A stretch of 64,000 nucleotides of DNA from Larix kaempferi (lineage: Eukaryota; Streptophyta; Pinopsida; Pinales; Pinaceae), in assembly GCA_027924585.1 (NCBI GenBank), contig BSBM01001387.1, positions 434,001 to 498,000 on the forward strand, read 5' to 3'. This document shows positions 1 through 11,184 of this stretch, piece after piece. The notes beneath the pieces are model-generated. The model was given only the letters and a program-made list of their open reading frames with translations. It was not told the origin of the DNA and did not search any database. A program made the position numbers and the translations under genes. Each line of letters opens with the position of its first letter. The first letter of the stretch is position 1.

Positions 1-90
1 ATTCGGTACCGAACTGGTCCGGCCGGTCTAAACACTGAATCGGCCGGTTCAGTACCGAACTGGTCTAATCGGCCGAGTTATGTAAAAAAT
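1..90. repeat. CCGGTT/CCGGCC-rich direct repeat
   Basis: The phrase GTACCGAACTGGTC occurs at about 5 and again at about 51, a 46-bp period, within a stretch unusually rich in CCGG for this window. The vocabulary resembles the inside of the MITE at 11786-12374, so this may be the edge of a related element whose other part lies outside the window. No terminal repeat or target duplication is visible. Confidence 0.5.
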
Positions 91-1134
91 CGATCGATTT
101 GTCTAGAATTTTGTGTGGGTGCCCGCAGACTCAAAAAAACAATGCAATATCCCCATAGCATAGTAGTACTTGGTGATATTACTGGTAGTGTTAATTATTT
201 CAGGATGTTTGAGAGTGGTTCCAACCTCATCGGACTTCATATGCAAAAAGTAGATTTTTAGATCCCATTCAAAATTCAGCAAACTTAAAAGTTTTCAGGA
301 TTTTAGGATTGCAAGGTTTCCACCGGATTCTTTCATGTATGAGGGTATGGAATTGGCATTTAATCAAGCACATCAACCCCTATATGTACCTTGATGTTAG
401 CGGTGTTGATTGTTGAATTCCTCTGTCATGACCTTAATAAAAATGTACTCTTCACTCATGCAAAATCACTTATCAAGCATGGGAAGCTTTTTCTACGTTA
501 TTTTAGCGATTGGATTAGGAAGTTTCATCAAAATTGTAGTGTGTTGAGCCATTGACTAATGTCCTTGGAGGATCAACTTTGAAATTCGAGTTAGAGGAAG
601 GGCTAGAGCCTAGAGGAGGGAGGCATAGGGCGTTATTGATGAATAGGATCCCAATATAGGCAATGATTCGTTGACATGTATGATTGATGATTTATATTTC
701 ACATTCATTTTCGTAAATGTCTTTGCTAATTTATTAATTTAATATATACATATATATATATATATATTGCATTTCCTCGTTTCCAAATTTGGGGGGTCAC
801 GTTTCCCCTGTTTCGAAGTTTCCCCAATTCGTCCTCGCTTCCCCATTTCATGCAATTTAGGATGAAGCTGTTCAAACCCTCATACAACAATTTGAAGCAA
901 ACATGTCCCGATTATGACCTTTGCAGCAGTAAAAAGTCATGAAAATCACCTTAAAGGCTTAAAATAAATTGTGGGCAGTATTGTGAATGAAAGCAGCCCT
1001 AAACAACAAGTATAGGTGCTCTTTGGCCTTCAAAAGTTCAAACGACAGGTCTGGGTCATAACAACAATCCTAAAATCTTGAAAATGTTGTTTTTCTTTAA
1101 AATTTAAATATTTTATGTATTTTTGAGTAAACCC
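91..1134. other. Non-coding, no recognised gene
   Basis: No reading frame of interest is present. An (AT)n run lies at 742-767. The stretch near 780-850 (GTTTCCCC and GTTTCG motifs) resembles the G/C-rich ends of the MITE at 36047-36433, but no boundaries can be set. Confidence 0.5.
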
Positions 1135-1364
1135 GATTCATTAAATTCAAATTGACCGATTTATGACCGATTCATTAACGATTCTAATTCTGATTCCGAG
1201 TTGACCCTCGACCGATTCCGAGTCCAATTCCAATTTTTCAAACATTAGTTTTAATGTTTGTCAAGGTTTTCCGATTTTTCCCGATTTTTTTGCTGATGTT
1301 GCCGAGAAGTTGTATTCGAAACCCTTGCCGACTTTTTGCCGATGCCGACTTTTTCAACATTGGA
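1135..1364. mobile_element. hAT 3'-end-like remnants
   Basis: The segment 1245-1364 matches in order the last 110 bp of the hAT element that ends at 20153: TTTTAATGTTTGTC, CCGATTTTT, GATGTTG..GAGAAG, TTTTTGCCGAT, and a terminal CTTTTTCAACATTG. Just before it, 1135-1245 is rich in GACCGATT/GATTCCGAG and ends in TTTTTCAAACATTAG, which looks like a second end of the same general type. Matching 5' ends and 8-bp duplications were not found, so these are probably truncated copies. Confidence 0.55.
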
Positions 1365-1410
1365 ACTTGGCCTTCAACTTTCATCAATGTTCTTTTACTT
1401 TAAATCAAAT

Positions 1411-1514
1411 GTCTTAACAGTCTTTAGATGTTACGATGTCAACTCTTTTGGATGAAGAAAATGCCTTAACAGTCTTTAGATGTTATGATATCATCTCTTT
1501 TGGATGAAGAAAAT
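1411..1514. repeat. 52-bp tandem duplication
   Basis: Two adjacent copies begin GTCTTAACAGTCTTTAGATG (1411) and GCCTTAACAGTCTTTAGATG (1463), and both run into TCTTTTGGATGAAGAAAA. It lies inside the Copia gag remnant. Confidence 0.85.
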
Positions 1515-1810
1515 AGGCCAAATGAAGGAGATTCAAAAAGTGCTCCACACAAGAAAGTGCACTTCTTTCAAGAAATAGAATGCACAGCAAATCAAGAAAA
1601 GATTTCGACTGTTACTATTGTGGAAAACCAAGTCACACATCCTGGAACTGGAAAGTACAAGCCAATGACCTTCTGAAGGGGAAGATTAAAGACAAAGAAA
1701 AGCAAAATATATATCTGACAATTACACAATTGAAGAATCAACCAACCTCAATTATGAAATTGAGGACATTTTGTGGTTTGAGAGGCCAAGACAGAAGAGA
1801 TTCAGTGTAG
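1411..1810 (+). pseudogene. Copia gag fragment with zinc knuckle
   Basis: A short frame contains DCYYCGKPSHTSWNW followed by KVQANDLLKGK. This matches the nucleocapsid knuckle of plant Copia gag (C-x2-C-x4-H-x4-C), with the last Cys replaced by Trp. It starts in a 52-bp tandem duplication (1411-1462 and 1463-1514). No gag start or protease follows directly. The same strand carries Copia integrase from 3.8 kb and RT/RNase H from 11.2 kb, so this could be the 5' part of one shattered element. It is not functional. Confidence 0.6.
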
Positions 1811-2519
1811 ATGTAGCTCAATAAGAATTGTTGTCCAATAATTCGAGAGATCCGAAATTTGGGAGTTCAGGTATATGAGATTCATGAACTCGAGAATTCA
1901 ATGGAGTTGGAAGTTGGGATTTATATCTTTACAAGGGTGATGAGACAGCTTGACGAAGTACTTGCATGGTCCAAGAACTATGGAGGAGAGAAATTGATTA
2001 AGTTTAAGAAATTGAATAAGAAGTTTACTTTTAATGTTTGATTATCAATCAAGGTTTTTTATAGTTAGTACTATAGCCTTAAGAGGTGGCGTTAAAGGAA
2101 TAAGGCTTCAATAATGCAATGTACTATAGTCACATGTACAAAAAGTTACGAGGAATAAATTTTAATCGAGTTATTAATGTTAGGTTTGATTAGGTAGTTA
2201 GGTCATGCAAATCTATAAAGAAGATCAATGCTATTGTGGAAATGTGTTGCACAGATAATGACTAAAGTGTTAGCATTTTTGTTTGTATATCTTTTGTTTT
2301 ACATGGTCTATTATATCTATACGAATCTTGTCAAAATTGTTTTAATGATGGACATATATGCTAAAGAGGGAGGTTAGCCTTCGAGTAAGGTGACAGCTGG
2401 ATTGTAATCTTACCTAGATTGTTGCCTCCTCTACCCTACAGTCCATCCTTTGCTAGAGAAAAATAACCAAAAATTGGAGGAAAACTGCCACCACAAAATC
2501 TCCTAATATGATTTCCTCC
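1811..2519. other. Unassigned, no recognised gene
   Basis: A 60-codon frame at 1859-2041 has no recognisable domain. The rest has no long frame or repeat that I can define. Confidence 0.4.
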
Positions 2520-3070
2520 TGTGATAGTTGGGGGGGAAGGGGGGTTGAGATGGGATCGAATAGGGGTAAGGTGCTCAAGATAGAGAGAGATAAAGGCCTA
2601 GACAAGGTCGAGGTAGGTCTAGGGGGGGAATATAGGGGGTCAGGATAGGTCGCATGAGGACAAGAGGCTCAAGGTGAAAACTATAGGGGTCAATATGGGA
2701 ATCTGGGAGGAAAGGGAGGTCAAAGGGTGGTCAAGGGGAGGCGACGAGGTCTAGGTAGGGCACCTTGAGGCTATAGGGACAAGGGTAGAACTAGGACAAG
2801 GATGAGAAGGGTCAAGTCAAGGGTGAAAGAGAATAAGGAGGTCGAGGAAGTCGAGGGAATGAGGGGAGATCGAAGAAGTCAAGAGGAAGTCAACAAGGGG
2901 AGTTCAATAAAGGTGAGAGGGAGCAAGGGGAGGTCGAGAAAGTTAGGAGACAGGAAGTGAGGTCAAGGAAGACAAAAGGGACTAAGTGGAGGTCGAGGAA
3001 GATGAGAGGGAGCAAGGGGAGATCAGGAAATTCAAAGAGGGCAAGGGAAAAATTGATGGGACATGTAGAC
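2520..3070. repeat. Purine-rich degenerate minisatellite
   Basis: The + strand is almost entirely A and G for about 550 bp. It consists of loosely repeated units built on GAGGTCGAGGAAG, GAGAGGGAGCAAGGGGAG and similar words. Unit length varies by roughly 30-45 bp. No coding potential is evident. Confidence 0.75.
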
Positions 3071-3789
3071 CAATGAGGAATTGGCCCTCATTGTGGTGGA
3101 CCAAGGGGAGGAAGCCCAGATAGCTAGGACAAGACAAGAGAACTCGGGCTTGGATAGACAAGAGAAGAGAAAAATGCAATGGCTAGTTTCTCAGTACTCA
3201 CGAAAAGTCAATTCCTACTACAATAGGTTGTTCCTTTGTTGGGTACTTGATACAAAATTGAGAAGTTTGGAAGGAGGTGGATCTTGTGAATAGAGATTGA
3301 ATGAATATAACAATGTTTACCAACTCTCATATAAAAGGATCAAGGGCCAACTTTCGCAAGGCTATGGACCCTTCTCAAAGAAGAAAAAACAATTGGAGGA
3401 TGATAGAACCAAAGCAAGGAAGATGAGGCAAAGAGCAGGAAATTCGTGTTATCATGTCCTTTAATCAAGCAGTGCAAGAAAATCAACACCTGATCAAAAA
3501 TATTTTTGGTTAGAAGCACCACTTAAAGATTCTTTACGACTACAAAACGAGGGCTTTTGGGATCATCTCTTTTCCTAGGATTTCCTACAATTTTCCTAGA
3601 GTTTAAACCCTTCTTCAAGGCCATCACCTCTATAGATTCTTTTCAAAAGACATTAGTATCTCTCATTTTCTTGGGTCTCTCAAGGAAAAAATTTGAAGAC
3701 TTCATTTTTTCTTCCTAGGAAAGCTCCTTCCTTGCATTGTCATTGAACCTAATGGACTCATCTTACAGTGCACATTCGGTTGTGCACTC
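3071..3789. other. Unassigned, no recognised gene
   Basis: Only short frames below 75 codons occur and none shows a known motif. It may be a decayed Copia gag/protease portion, because integrase sequence follows on the same strand. Confidence 0.35.
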
Positions 3790-5095
3790 CACATATTGTT
3801 CCTCCCTACATTACAGGAATGGATCACTCACTCTAAAGCTACCAAGCATCAACAAATCCTCTCTGGTTATCAACAACAACACATTGGAGAGAAAGTAATC
3901 ATTGGTGATAACTTAGCCTTACCAATTTCAGGGTGTGTCGATATTGTCATTAGCATGCCCATTTTGGAGAAGTCCTTATGTTCCAAGAGTTGGACCCAAT
4001 CTTATTTCTATTTAGAAATTTATCGCATCACTCATACCAACAAAAAGGTGATTTTTTTCCCTAATCGATGAGTTATGAAGGGCAGAGGTCTTGGTTCTCA
4101 AGTGGTTTCCTCGTAATATTATGATGAATCCAATCATATGTACAAGTTGGGGAAGTCTTCACCTTCCTCATAAAGATAAGGATTTATTGCTACACCAACC
4201 ACTACTAACAACACCAACAAGTTATAGCAAAAAATGTTTGGGACATACAAATTTTGGGTCTTTGCATAATATGAGTTATCTATAGATGGCTCATGATCTC
4301 CCATAGATTGAACCAGCTAGTCATGTCTATGCAGGGTGTATGTTGGGGGACATCATATGAGTCATCTACAAATGGTTCAAGAGCTTCCATAGTGGTGTTT
4401 GTGAATGGTGTATACTAGGAGAACACCATCAAGAGTCCTTTCCTAAGGACAATGAGAGACAAGCCTCTCAACCTCTTAAATCGGTTCATTGTGCCATTTG
4501 TGGGCCTACGACCACTCATTTTCTTGCGGTAGCTAAGTACTTCCTTACCTTCATTGATGATTTCTCCCACTTCTCTTGGGATCTACACCATTAAATGCAA
4601 GGATGAAGTTTTGGGAATATTCAAAGAAATCAAATCATTAATTGGGGACGAATGTGAGAAAAGGATTTAAATTTTAGTGTATCAAAACTAATCATTGAGT
4701 AGAATATATAGAAGCTAATTTCCAAGATTTCTCATATCTCATGGCATCTCTTGGCAAGGCACTGTTCCCTAAACACAACAACAAAATGGAATAATTGAAC
4801 AAAAGAATAGAAATACAATGGAGATGGCTCAATGTATGCTTCACTCCAAGCAAATGGAGCTTAAATTCTAGGGAATCTGATTGTTGCTTCACTAAATTGA
4901 GAGGTTCGTCAGATGGATGTCAAAAGTACCTTTCTTCATGCAGACCTTCAAGATTTGTTCAACATGGACCTACATCGTTGCTTTGCAAACTCAAGAAGTC
5001 TATGTTAAGGAACTAATTTACATAGGCACCTTGGGCTTGGTGTGAGAAAATCCATGCCTTTCGTGTTAAAGTTAATGCAGCTACGAGAGCCATCC
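3790..5095 (+). pseudogene. Copia protease-integrase-RT fragment
   Basis: Reading in order across several frames: GEKVIIGDNLALPI (about 3890, protease end), a GAG-pre-integrase piece with LGHTNFGSLHNMS (about 4235), C-x-x-C GEHHQESFPK, and TFIDDFSHFSW with the first catalytic Asp of the integrase (about 4550). Then TPQQNGIIEQKNR carries the catalytic Glu region (about 4775), and MDVKSTFLHADL (about 4913) and LCKLKKS..APWAW (about 4980-5055) mark the start of reverse transcriptase. Many stops and frameshifts make it a dead remnant. It stops within RT just before the region that contains YVDD. Confidence 0.8.
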
Positions 5096-6245
5096 TTTGG
5101 GAGGATGGCACCTTAGTCAGTTAACTAGGGTTCTTATTCAGTTAATCAAGCAGTGTAAGTCCCTAGCAGGTACCCCAGGGCCCCCAGCAGTCTACTGGAA
5201 TATTGGTCTAGGACCGAGCAGGTTGGAGCCATGACAAAGTCCCTAGCATGTGGCTACGGCCCCTATCTGTCTCTAGGGCATTATGGTCTGGGACCAGACA
5301 GTTTCTTGGTCACGAGGACCAAGTAGAACCTGCAGGCAGAGACGGAGACATCCTGGTTTGGCATTGTTATCACATCCATGTTATTTGGGGCTACCATGAT
5401 ACAGATTGTATGATCAGAGATATTTTTCCAGATTATTTTTTATCCATAGCAGAGATCAACTGAGATTAAAGGGGGCATTATGTATTTTGATGGTCCAGAT
5501 GCTGCTACTTAGCAGTATTACAAAGCCCCTCTTCCTTTCCCACCTTTGCATGACCCCATTGAGAGGGGTAACTTAGCCATATTATGATGAGAGCAGCACA
5601 GGTCACAGTTGGTTCACCACTTCCTGCCCACATACAGCAAAGATTTGCCTTCAGATCCACTTGCAACAGCAGGTATATGGCATGGCAAGTATATTATTTA
5701 TGGTTATTGCTCATGGTTTTGCTTTGAGGCTTGTTTATTTGTATTAGTAAATTGACTTGACATATGATGGTTGACTTGGTGATCTCATGTGTTATTTGTG
5801 TGGTACTTGTGGCCTATGGTGATGTCAGTCCACCCCTTCGGTAGAGACTCCTGTCTATGCACACTAGTTCCTATCCCCTCCTTGGTATAGATTTGGCCAT
5901 TCGACTCCTAGGAAGCTAACTTTGTTTCACTTGCCACTTCCATCCACTCATCCAACCCATCCATCATTGGTCCTTTCCCCGACTTAGACCGGAATAGGTG
6001 GCCTTGAGGACCCATTCCCCCAGTGGCCCCTGAGTATACTGTGATTCCATGTTTTCTTTATGCCTCGGCTCTTTAGTGTGTGAGATGCATTCTCAAATCT
6101 AGGATTCACTTCCTATCGATTGCCCTCGATGTTGTGATGCAGTATAGGATTGTGTAGCCTCACCAGGTGCTCCCCATTAGTCCTCGAAACATACACACTT
6201 GCCACCATTACATTGTAGTATGGGTATCATTGTTCTATCTGATAT

Positions 6246-6351
6246 GAAATGTAAATCCAAGAATGTGTTTCTTAACACACACGGATCAAAAGCCTATTGA
6301 AATGTAAAGCCAAGAATGTGTTTTTTAGCACACACGGACAAAGGCTAGTTG
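6246..6351. repeat. 53-bp tandem duplication
   Basis: Two adjacent units begin GAAATGTAAATCCAAGAATG (6246) and GAAATGTAAAGCCAAGAATG (6299). Each ends near CACACACGGA..AAAGCC/AAGGC. Confidence 0.85.
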
Positions 6352-6960
6352 TATGTATTTGAGCATGTAATGGTTATTTCCTCACCGAGTCCAAAGAGAC
6401 TAGGAGGTGAGATGGAGTAAGGGACAGCTAATTCTAAGTGTCCTAGAGTCTCAAGTTACAGTTTGTCGAGCACCCAGTCTTGGCGGCTCTAGAAAAGATC
6501 CTCACGGAGTTTGTTGTAGGCACGGATGTGAATTGCAAGGTGTGTGTTAGAGTCTAGTGGTGGTTTCCCTGCACTATATCCATTTTTGAGGTACCGCCCT
6601 TCCCTAGTGTTTCTCATGGTGTACTTATGTCATTGGGTCCCCATTTCCTCACTTATCCGAGGGGTCATACAGTTCTGGTCTATGTCATTCCCCTTACCCT
6701 TTTAGCCTCGTTGTCCACCTCACCCAAAGTTAGCTCAATGACCAAATCTATAAGTGTGCATAGCAGTAGAGCCTTTGTTGGAAGTGGTGGGCCCACCTCA
6801 CCTTGGGCCTATTTTTAAGATATTGTTTATTATGATCACCATATGTTCGTCGTTTTATGCCTATAGTTATTGTACTAACATAAATAAGGGAGCCTTGGCA
6901 TCCCATGGTGCATGCAGAGACATACATTTCAGCCATTGCCATTTTTTACCAGGTTTGACT

Positions 6961-6980
6961 TGGTCAAACTAGTTTGACCA
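6961..6980. repeat. Perfect 20-bp palindrome
   Basis: TGGTCAAACTAGTTTGACCA is identical to its own reverse complement. Related TTTGAC/GTCAAA words flank it. Confidence 0.9.
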
Positions 6981-9450
6981 GGCCAAAAAATGGGTCCCGA
7001 AAAACGTTGGAACCAAAACTTCGATTTTGGTTATTTGGTATGTATTGGGGTCCCATACAAGCCCCCAAGCGTTAGATCGTGAAAAGATGCAATCCGCTAA
7101 GAGATTTTTAATTATTAATGGCCAGCAAGGCCCTGTTTTTATTAAAAAGGCTTGGAATTGGGCAAATTGTGCTTACATGATGGATCATGGTAGCTCTAGT
7201 GACCACTACTAGTGGATTTGGGGCCTACGATCACATTGGAACAAACGGTTTGTCAATCCGGGCAAAAAAAGTGGGTCAAAATAGCAATTTTCAGCAATAT
7301 GAACCAACAATAAATTAATGGAAAATATCAAACTTGGCTAAGTTATAATTTGATATGGCTAATGCAATGTTGGGTAAAGGTAAAAGGGTCTCTAATTATC
7401 ATTTTTGTATAGTTTGTACATGGTTATATTGGTGTGGAGCCCTCCATTTAGCCCAGCCATGTACATGGGGCGAATTTGGCCCAACATGGACGTTTTTTAC
7501 TAGGTGAAACTTCACATTTTTGCATTGTAATGTATTGGGACTCTCTGTAAGGGTCCTAGGGGGTCAAAACAGTCTAAAGACACCTCCTAGGTGTCCCCAA
7601 CTCTCATTTAGATCAGCGTTAGTGTGTGTTTCTCTCCCGCATGGGCGCACTTGGGCAAAATCGCCCCCCTCTTTGTAACTATGGAAAATGTTTCATGTTT
7701 ATGGATTCATCTCAGCCATTGATCTCTCAGCAAGAGATCTACTCTCAGCCACTCATCTCTTTGGCTAGGTATTGTGTATGGAGTTTCTTTATTTAGGAGA
7801 GAACTCACCCATTTGTACTTCTTCTTGGCACTCTTACCATTTGGGAATAGAGAGAAACTATTTGCAGCTCCATCTTGTGTACTTGATTTTTCTTGAGGAG
7901 TTGATTGTCTTTGTTATCTCAATGCACTAAGAGAGATTGTGGTTGTCTTCAGCATTTCGTTTCTCACCATATTTGTGGCAGGCGAGGGTTCTTGGGGGAG
8001 GGCGCATCACTTGGACACCATTGCTACTCCATTCTCCAGAATTTGTCTTCAACAAGGAGTGTTTTTGCTATTTATGCCAAGCATTTTCTTTTCATTTCAT
8101 TTACCTTGTTGTAGTTTTCTTTGCTTACCTAGCAATCTGATGTTTGTCTATTGTTTTGGCAAGCAAAGAGAGGCGAATTGGTGAGATTGGGCAAGTCAAC
8201 TTCACCTGGGGACTTCAACAATTGCTCTTATTTGATCTTTGGGACACATATCCTCAACAAATCAGAGATTTCACCCAGTACCAAGTAAGTATCTCACTTC
8301 TTTCTCTTGAATTTCATTTTCTAAGTGGTATAGAAAAAAATCTTCATAAGTTAATGACCATAAAAATTCACATTTTCAAATTTAACCGTAGTATTTCATT
8401 TATGTTTTAAACCCGCTTTTATTTTGCTAAGAAAACCTCAAATCTAAAGCCCCACGAATTTTTTACTCCATCTACCCACATTTTCGGCATTGATCCATCT
8501 TCTAATTGCGCCCTCCTTGGGCGTTTTTGCCCTTTGTCTTGGCTGGGTTGTTTTGGGTTTGTGGGTACTTTTGTTTCTGTTTTGTTTTGATTTACAGTCA
8601 TCTAAAATCAAGTTAGAATCACCAGAGGTGCTATTTAAATCGTCGATTTTACTTCTACCATGCATGCACAATTGGATTGAGTCATTTTCCCTCATAGGCA
8701 GAAATTTTGATTTGACTTCTAGCTTAATTTTGTTCTTTGAGTCAATCTCCAGCCATCCATCTTTCAAGTTTTGTTATCCTTTGCACTCATATCAGATCTG
8801 GAATCACTTAAATAAGTACATTATTTCACCCAGAGTCTTGATCCATTGGCTGGAAGGGGTCTCAAAACACTTTAGACATTCACCTTACGTCTTCATTTGC
8901 CCTTCTTTTGGGATTGGGTGTCTGATTTTGAGTCTCAACCTTGGCTGGTCGAATAGGGTCTCCCCCTTGACTCGGCTACATGCCTTGTCTAAAGCGACAA
9001 GCACCTTGTTCGACGTGACAACCGTTCTCAGAACAGTGGGCTTGGTGTTTGCAGGTGTCACCTTCCTGGCTGCCTTATCTCTACCATCCCGGATGGGATA
9101 CATATAGAGGCAACTAGAGTTTGTGTGATAACAGGGACCAGGCAGATTCTTGGTTTGGGACCAAGTAGTTCCTCCAGGTACATACCTAGTCAGTTAACCA
9201 AGTGGATCTTGGTCAGTTAACGAAGATGATGATGTGTGACGCCCTCCTCTCCTAGGTCTTCGAGATGGTTGAGCTAGGTTATTTAATTAAGGGACTAGCC
9301 ACCCCTTGATGAAGTCACTAGCACTTGACCTGAGGAGCAGCCAGGAGGACCACAGGATCACATCATCTAGTGTGGACCTTCCTTATATGGTGATGATAGA
9401 ACTTTCAGTTATCGTATGGAACACTTGTACATTTGAGAGAGATAAATGAG

Positions 9451-9537
9451 TTGTATTCCCACCTTGCTATTACACTGTTGGTCTTGTGGGAAAAAGGGTT
9501 GTCTTCCCACCCTGTGGTTACACTTTTGGTCTTGTGG
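9451..9537. repeat. 48-bp-period tandem duplication
   Basis: TTGTATTCCCACCTTGCTAT at 9451 and TTGTCTTCCCACCCTGTGGT at 9499 each lead into TTACACT.TTGGTCTTGTGG. Confidence 0.8.
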
Positions 9538-9650
9538 TTTAAAGGAGCATTTACCCATCCTTGATTTATGGTGGTTAGCCTTGTGTTAGCCTTGTCTTGT
9601 GTTGACCCTTTACTTGATGGTCCTAGGTGCTAGCACCCCCCCTCCTTATA

Positions 9651-10079
9651 TTGTCCTACCCCTTATGTCTTTACCCAATCCTAAAGACATCATAACATTA
9701 AATTATAACTTTATGTTTGGTAACCCTCCTAAAAGATAGGATGTCTTGACTTTGTTTGAGAAACCCTAAGTCAATGAAGAATTAGAAGGGGGATCCTTCG
9801 AGAAGTCTTTAAGAGGTTATAAATACAAATCTAATTCTTCATTATGTGATCATCTTGAAGAGAAAACTCAGCTCTGGTTTAGTGCGTGACTGATCTAGGG
9901 TTTCAGCAACATTGTTGGATGATGTCTAGGGTTTCTACCCTATCCTTGCTTGGGCGCTCTCTTGTTTTATGCTCCACTACTCCTAGTTATCCCTCTTGAA
10001 GGTTGATCTCTCCTCCTCTTCCTCACACGTGCAAACTGTGGACTGTTTTGGATTGTTGAAAGAGACCGCAGGCCTGGAG
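9651..10079 (+). promoter_or_regulatory. LTR- or leader-like region with TATA box
   Basis: A TATA-like TTATAAATAC lies near 9818, followed by a leader-like pyrimidine-rich stretch and then a minisatellite. The composition resembles a retrotransposon U3/R region, but no second copy exists in the window and the ends cannot be set. Confidence 0.3.
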
Positions 10080-10560
10080 GTGACCACCATCTCCTTGTCA
10101 AGGGCTATCTAGGGTTGTCGTCCACCTGTTTGAAGGTTGTCTATGCCTGTTGTTGCTTGAATGAGGGAACCGCCACCTTGATGAAGGGTTGTTGGGGTTG
10201 TTGTCCACTGTGGTGACTATTTTGAGGAGGGTCGTGGCCTTTGGTGAGGCTGTTGTTCATTGTTTGACCAATTTGAGGGAGACCAAGGTCTATCCTGAGA
10301 CTGTCGCACCTTGTTGTGAGCAGGCCGCCATTGGTTTAAGGCCGCTACAGCCTGCCAAAAATTACTTGAAGGCTGCCGCATCTTGTTGAAGGATGTTTAG
10401 GGCTGTTGTTATCTTGTTGAGGCCTGTTTAGGGCTGCCGCTGTTACTTGTGAGAGTGTTGTCCACTACCATGAGGGTTTGAAGGTTGCCACTGTTGCTAG
10501 GGTTTGCTGTGAGGTGACCTCCCACTGTTGTGAGGGTTTTGGGACTGCTATTTGCTATTA
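10080..10560. repeat. Degenerate GTTGTGAGG/GGGCTGCCG minisatellite
   Basis: About a dozen degenerate units of some 30-45 bp repeat the words GTTGTCCAC, TTGTTGAGG, GGGCTGTTG and GGCTGCCGC. The units are diverged and irregular. No clear protein is encoded over the whole block. Confidence 0.65.
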
Positions 10561-11184
10561 AACACATGTTGACTACCTTGGTTAAAATCTTGGGGCTGAT
10601 CTAGGATATACTGTAACCTCAGTGAGCTACTACTGTCCAATATTATCCTACAGCAATTTCTCTCTATCTCTCAGGTTTGTACATAACCTCAAGTAAGGGT
10701 CTGTTTGTATTCCTTTTGTTGACTTGTCTCTGAGAGGCACAGTCTGATCTGAAAGTTAAATTCTAAGTATAACAAGGTCCCAACTCTCCAAGTAAGTTAT
10801 CAGACTTGTTCTTTTGTGTTGTTAACTAGATCTCTTATTGTTTCTATCTTTCTATTAATTTTTAGTTGTTAGCTTACTTTATTATTGTTGTTGTCCTACT
10901 GGTTATTTTGCAGTACTTTTAAAGTTTTATGTGTCTATCTGTAGTTGTTAAAATATTGTTTCTAACCCTACATTTAACACGGTAATCTTTGGGGAGTGTT
11001 AAAGTTGAAAGAGATGAAAATTATGTCTTAATTTGTTAGATCTAAACTTGTCTTGTCAATTAGAGTTAATATTGTTACTTGGTTTTACAATACTAGTTTT
11101 GTTTGTACATTAAAGTACAATTTTTTTAAATTTTTTGCCTACAACCCTAATATAACCCTAACATAACCCTAATTTTAACCACTG
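10561..11184. other. Unassigned; CCCTAA-like tract near its end
   Basis: No gene is recognised. At about 11148-11181, AACCCTAA-type words recur three to four times (CAACCCTAATATAACCCTAA and following), resembling degenerate telomere-type repeat. A purine tract, GGGGAG, at about 10992-10997 precedes TGTTAAAG, which could be an LTR start, but no partner was found. Confidence 0.4.

Larger units (their letters stand above)
5096..9650. other. Unassigned block inside or between Copia parts
   Basis: No recognised gene. The longest open frame is 205 codons on + (8490-9107) with a 107-codon frame opposite; neither has a known domain or plant-exon character. Two stretches share a phrase of the form GGGACCA(G)..CAG..TTCTTGGT..GACCAAGTAG: about 5290-5335 and 9127-9177. 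Repeats and a palindrome inside the block are listed separately. Confidence 0.4.

Noticed and set aside
8490-9107. 205-codon + strand frame
   Set aside because: No domain, no exon signals, hydrophobic low-information composition and an open frame on the opposite strand. Not listed as a gene.
10998-11181. LTR starting TGTTAAAG paired with TGTTAAAG at about 5071
   Set aside because: The two sequences diverge after about 10 bp and no target duplication flanks them.
11148-11181. Interstitial telomere array
   Set aside because: Only three to four imperfect CCCTAA units; too short to be more than a chance or promoter-type motif cluster.
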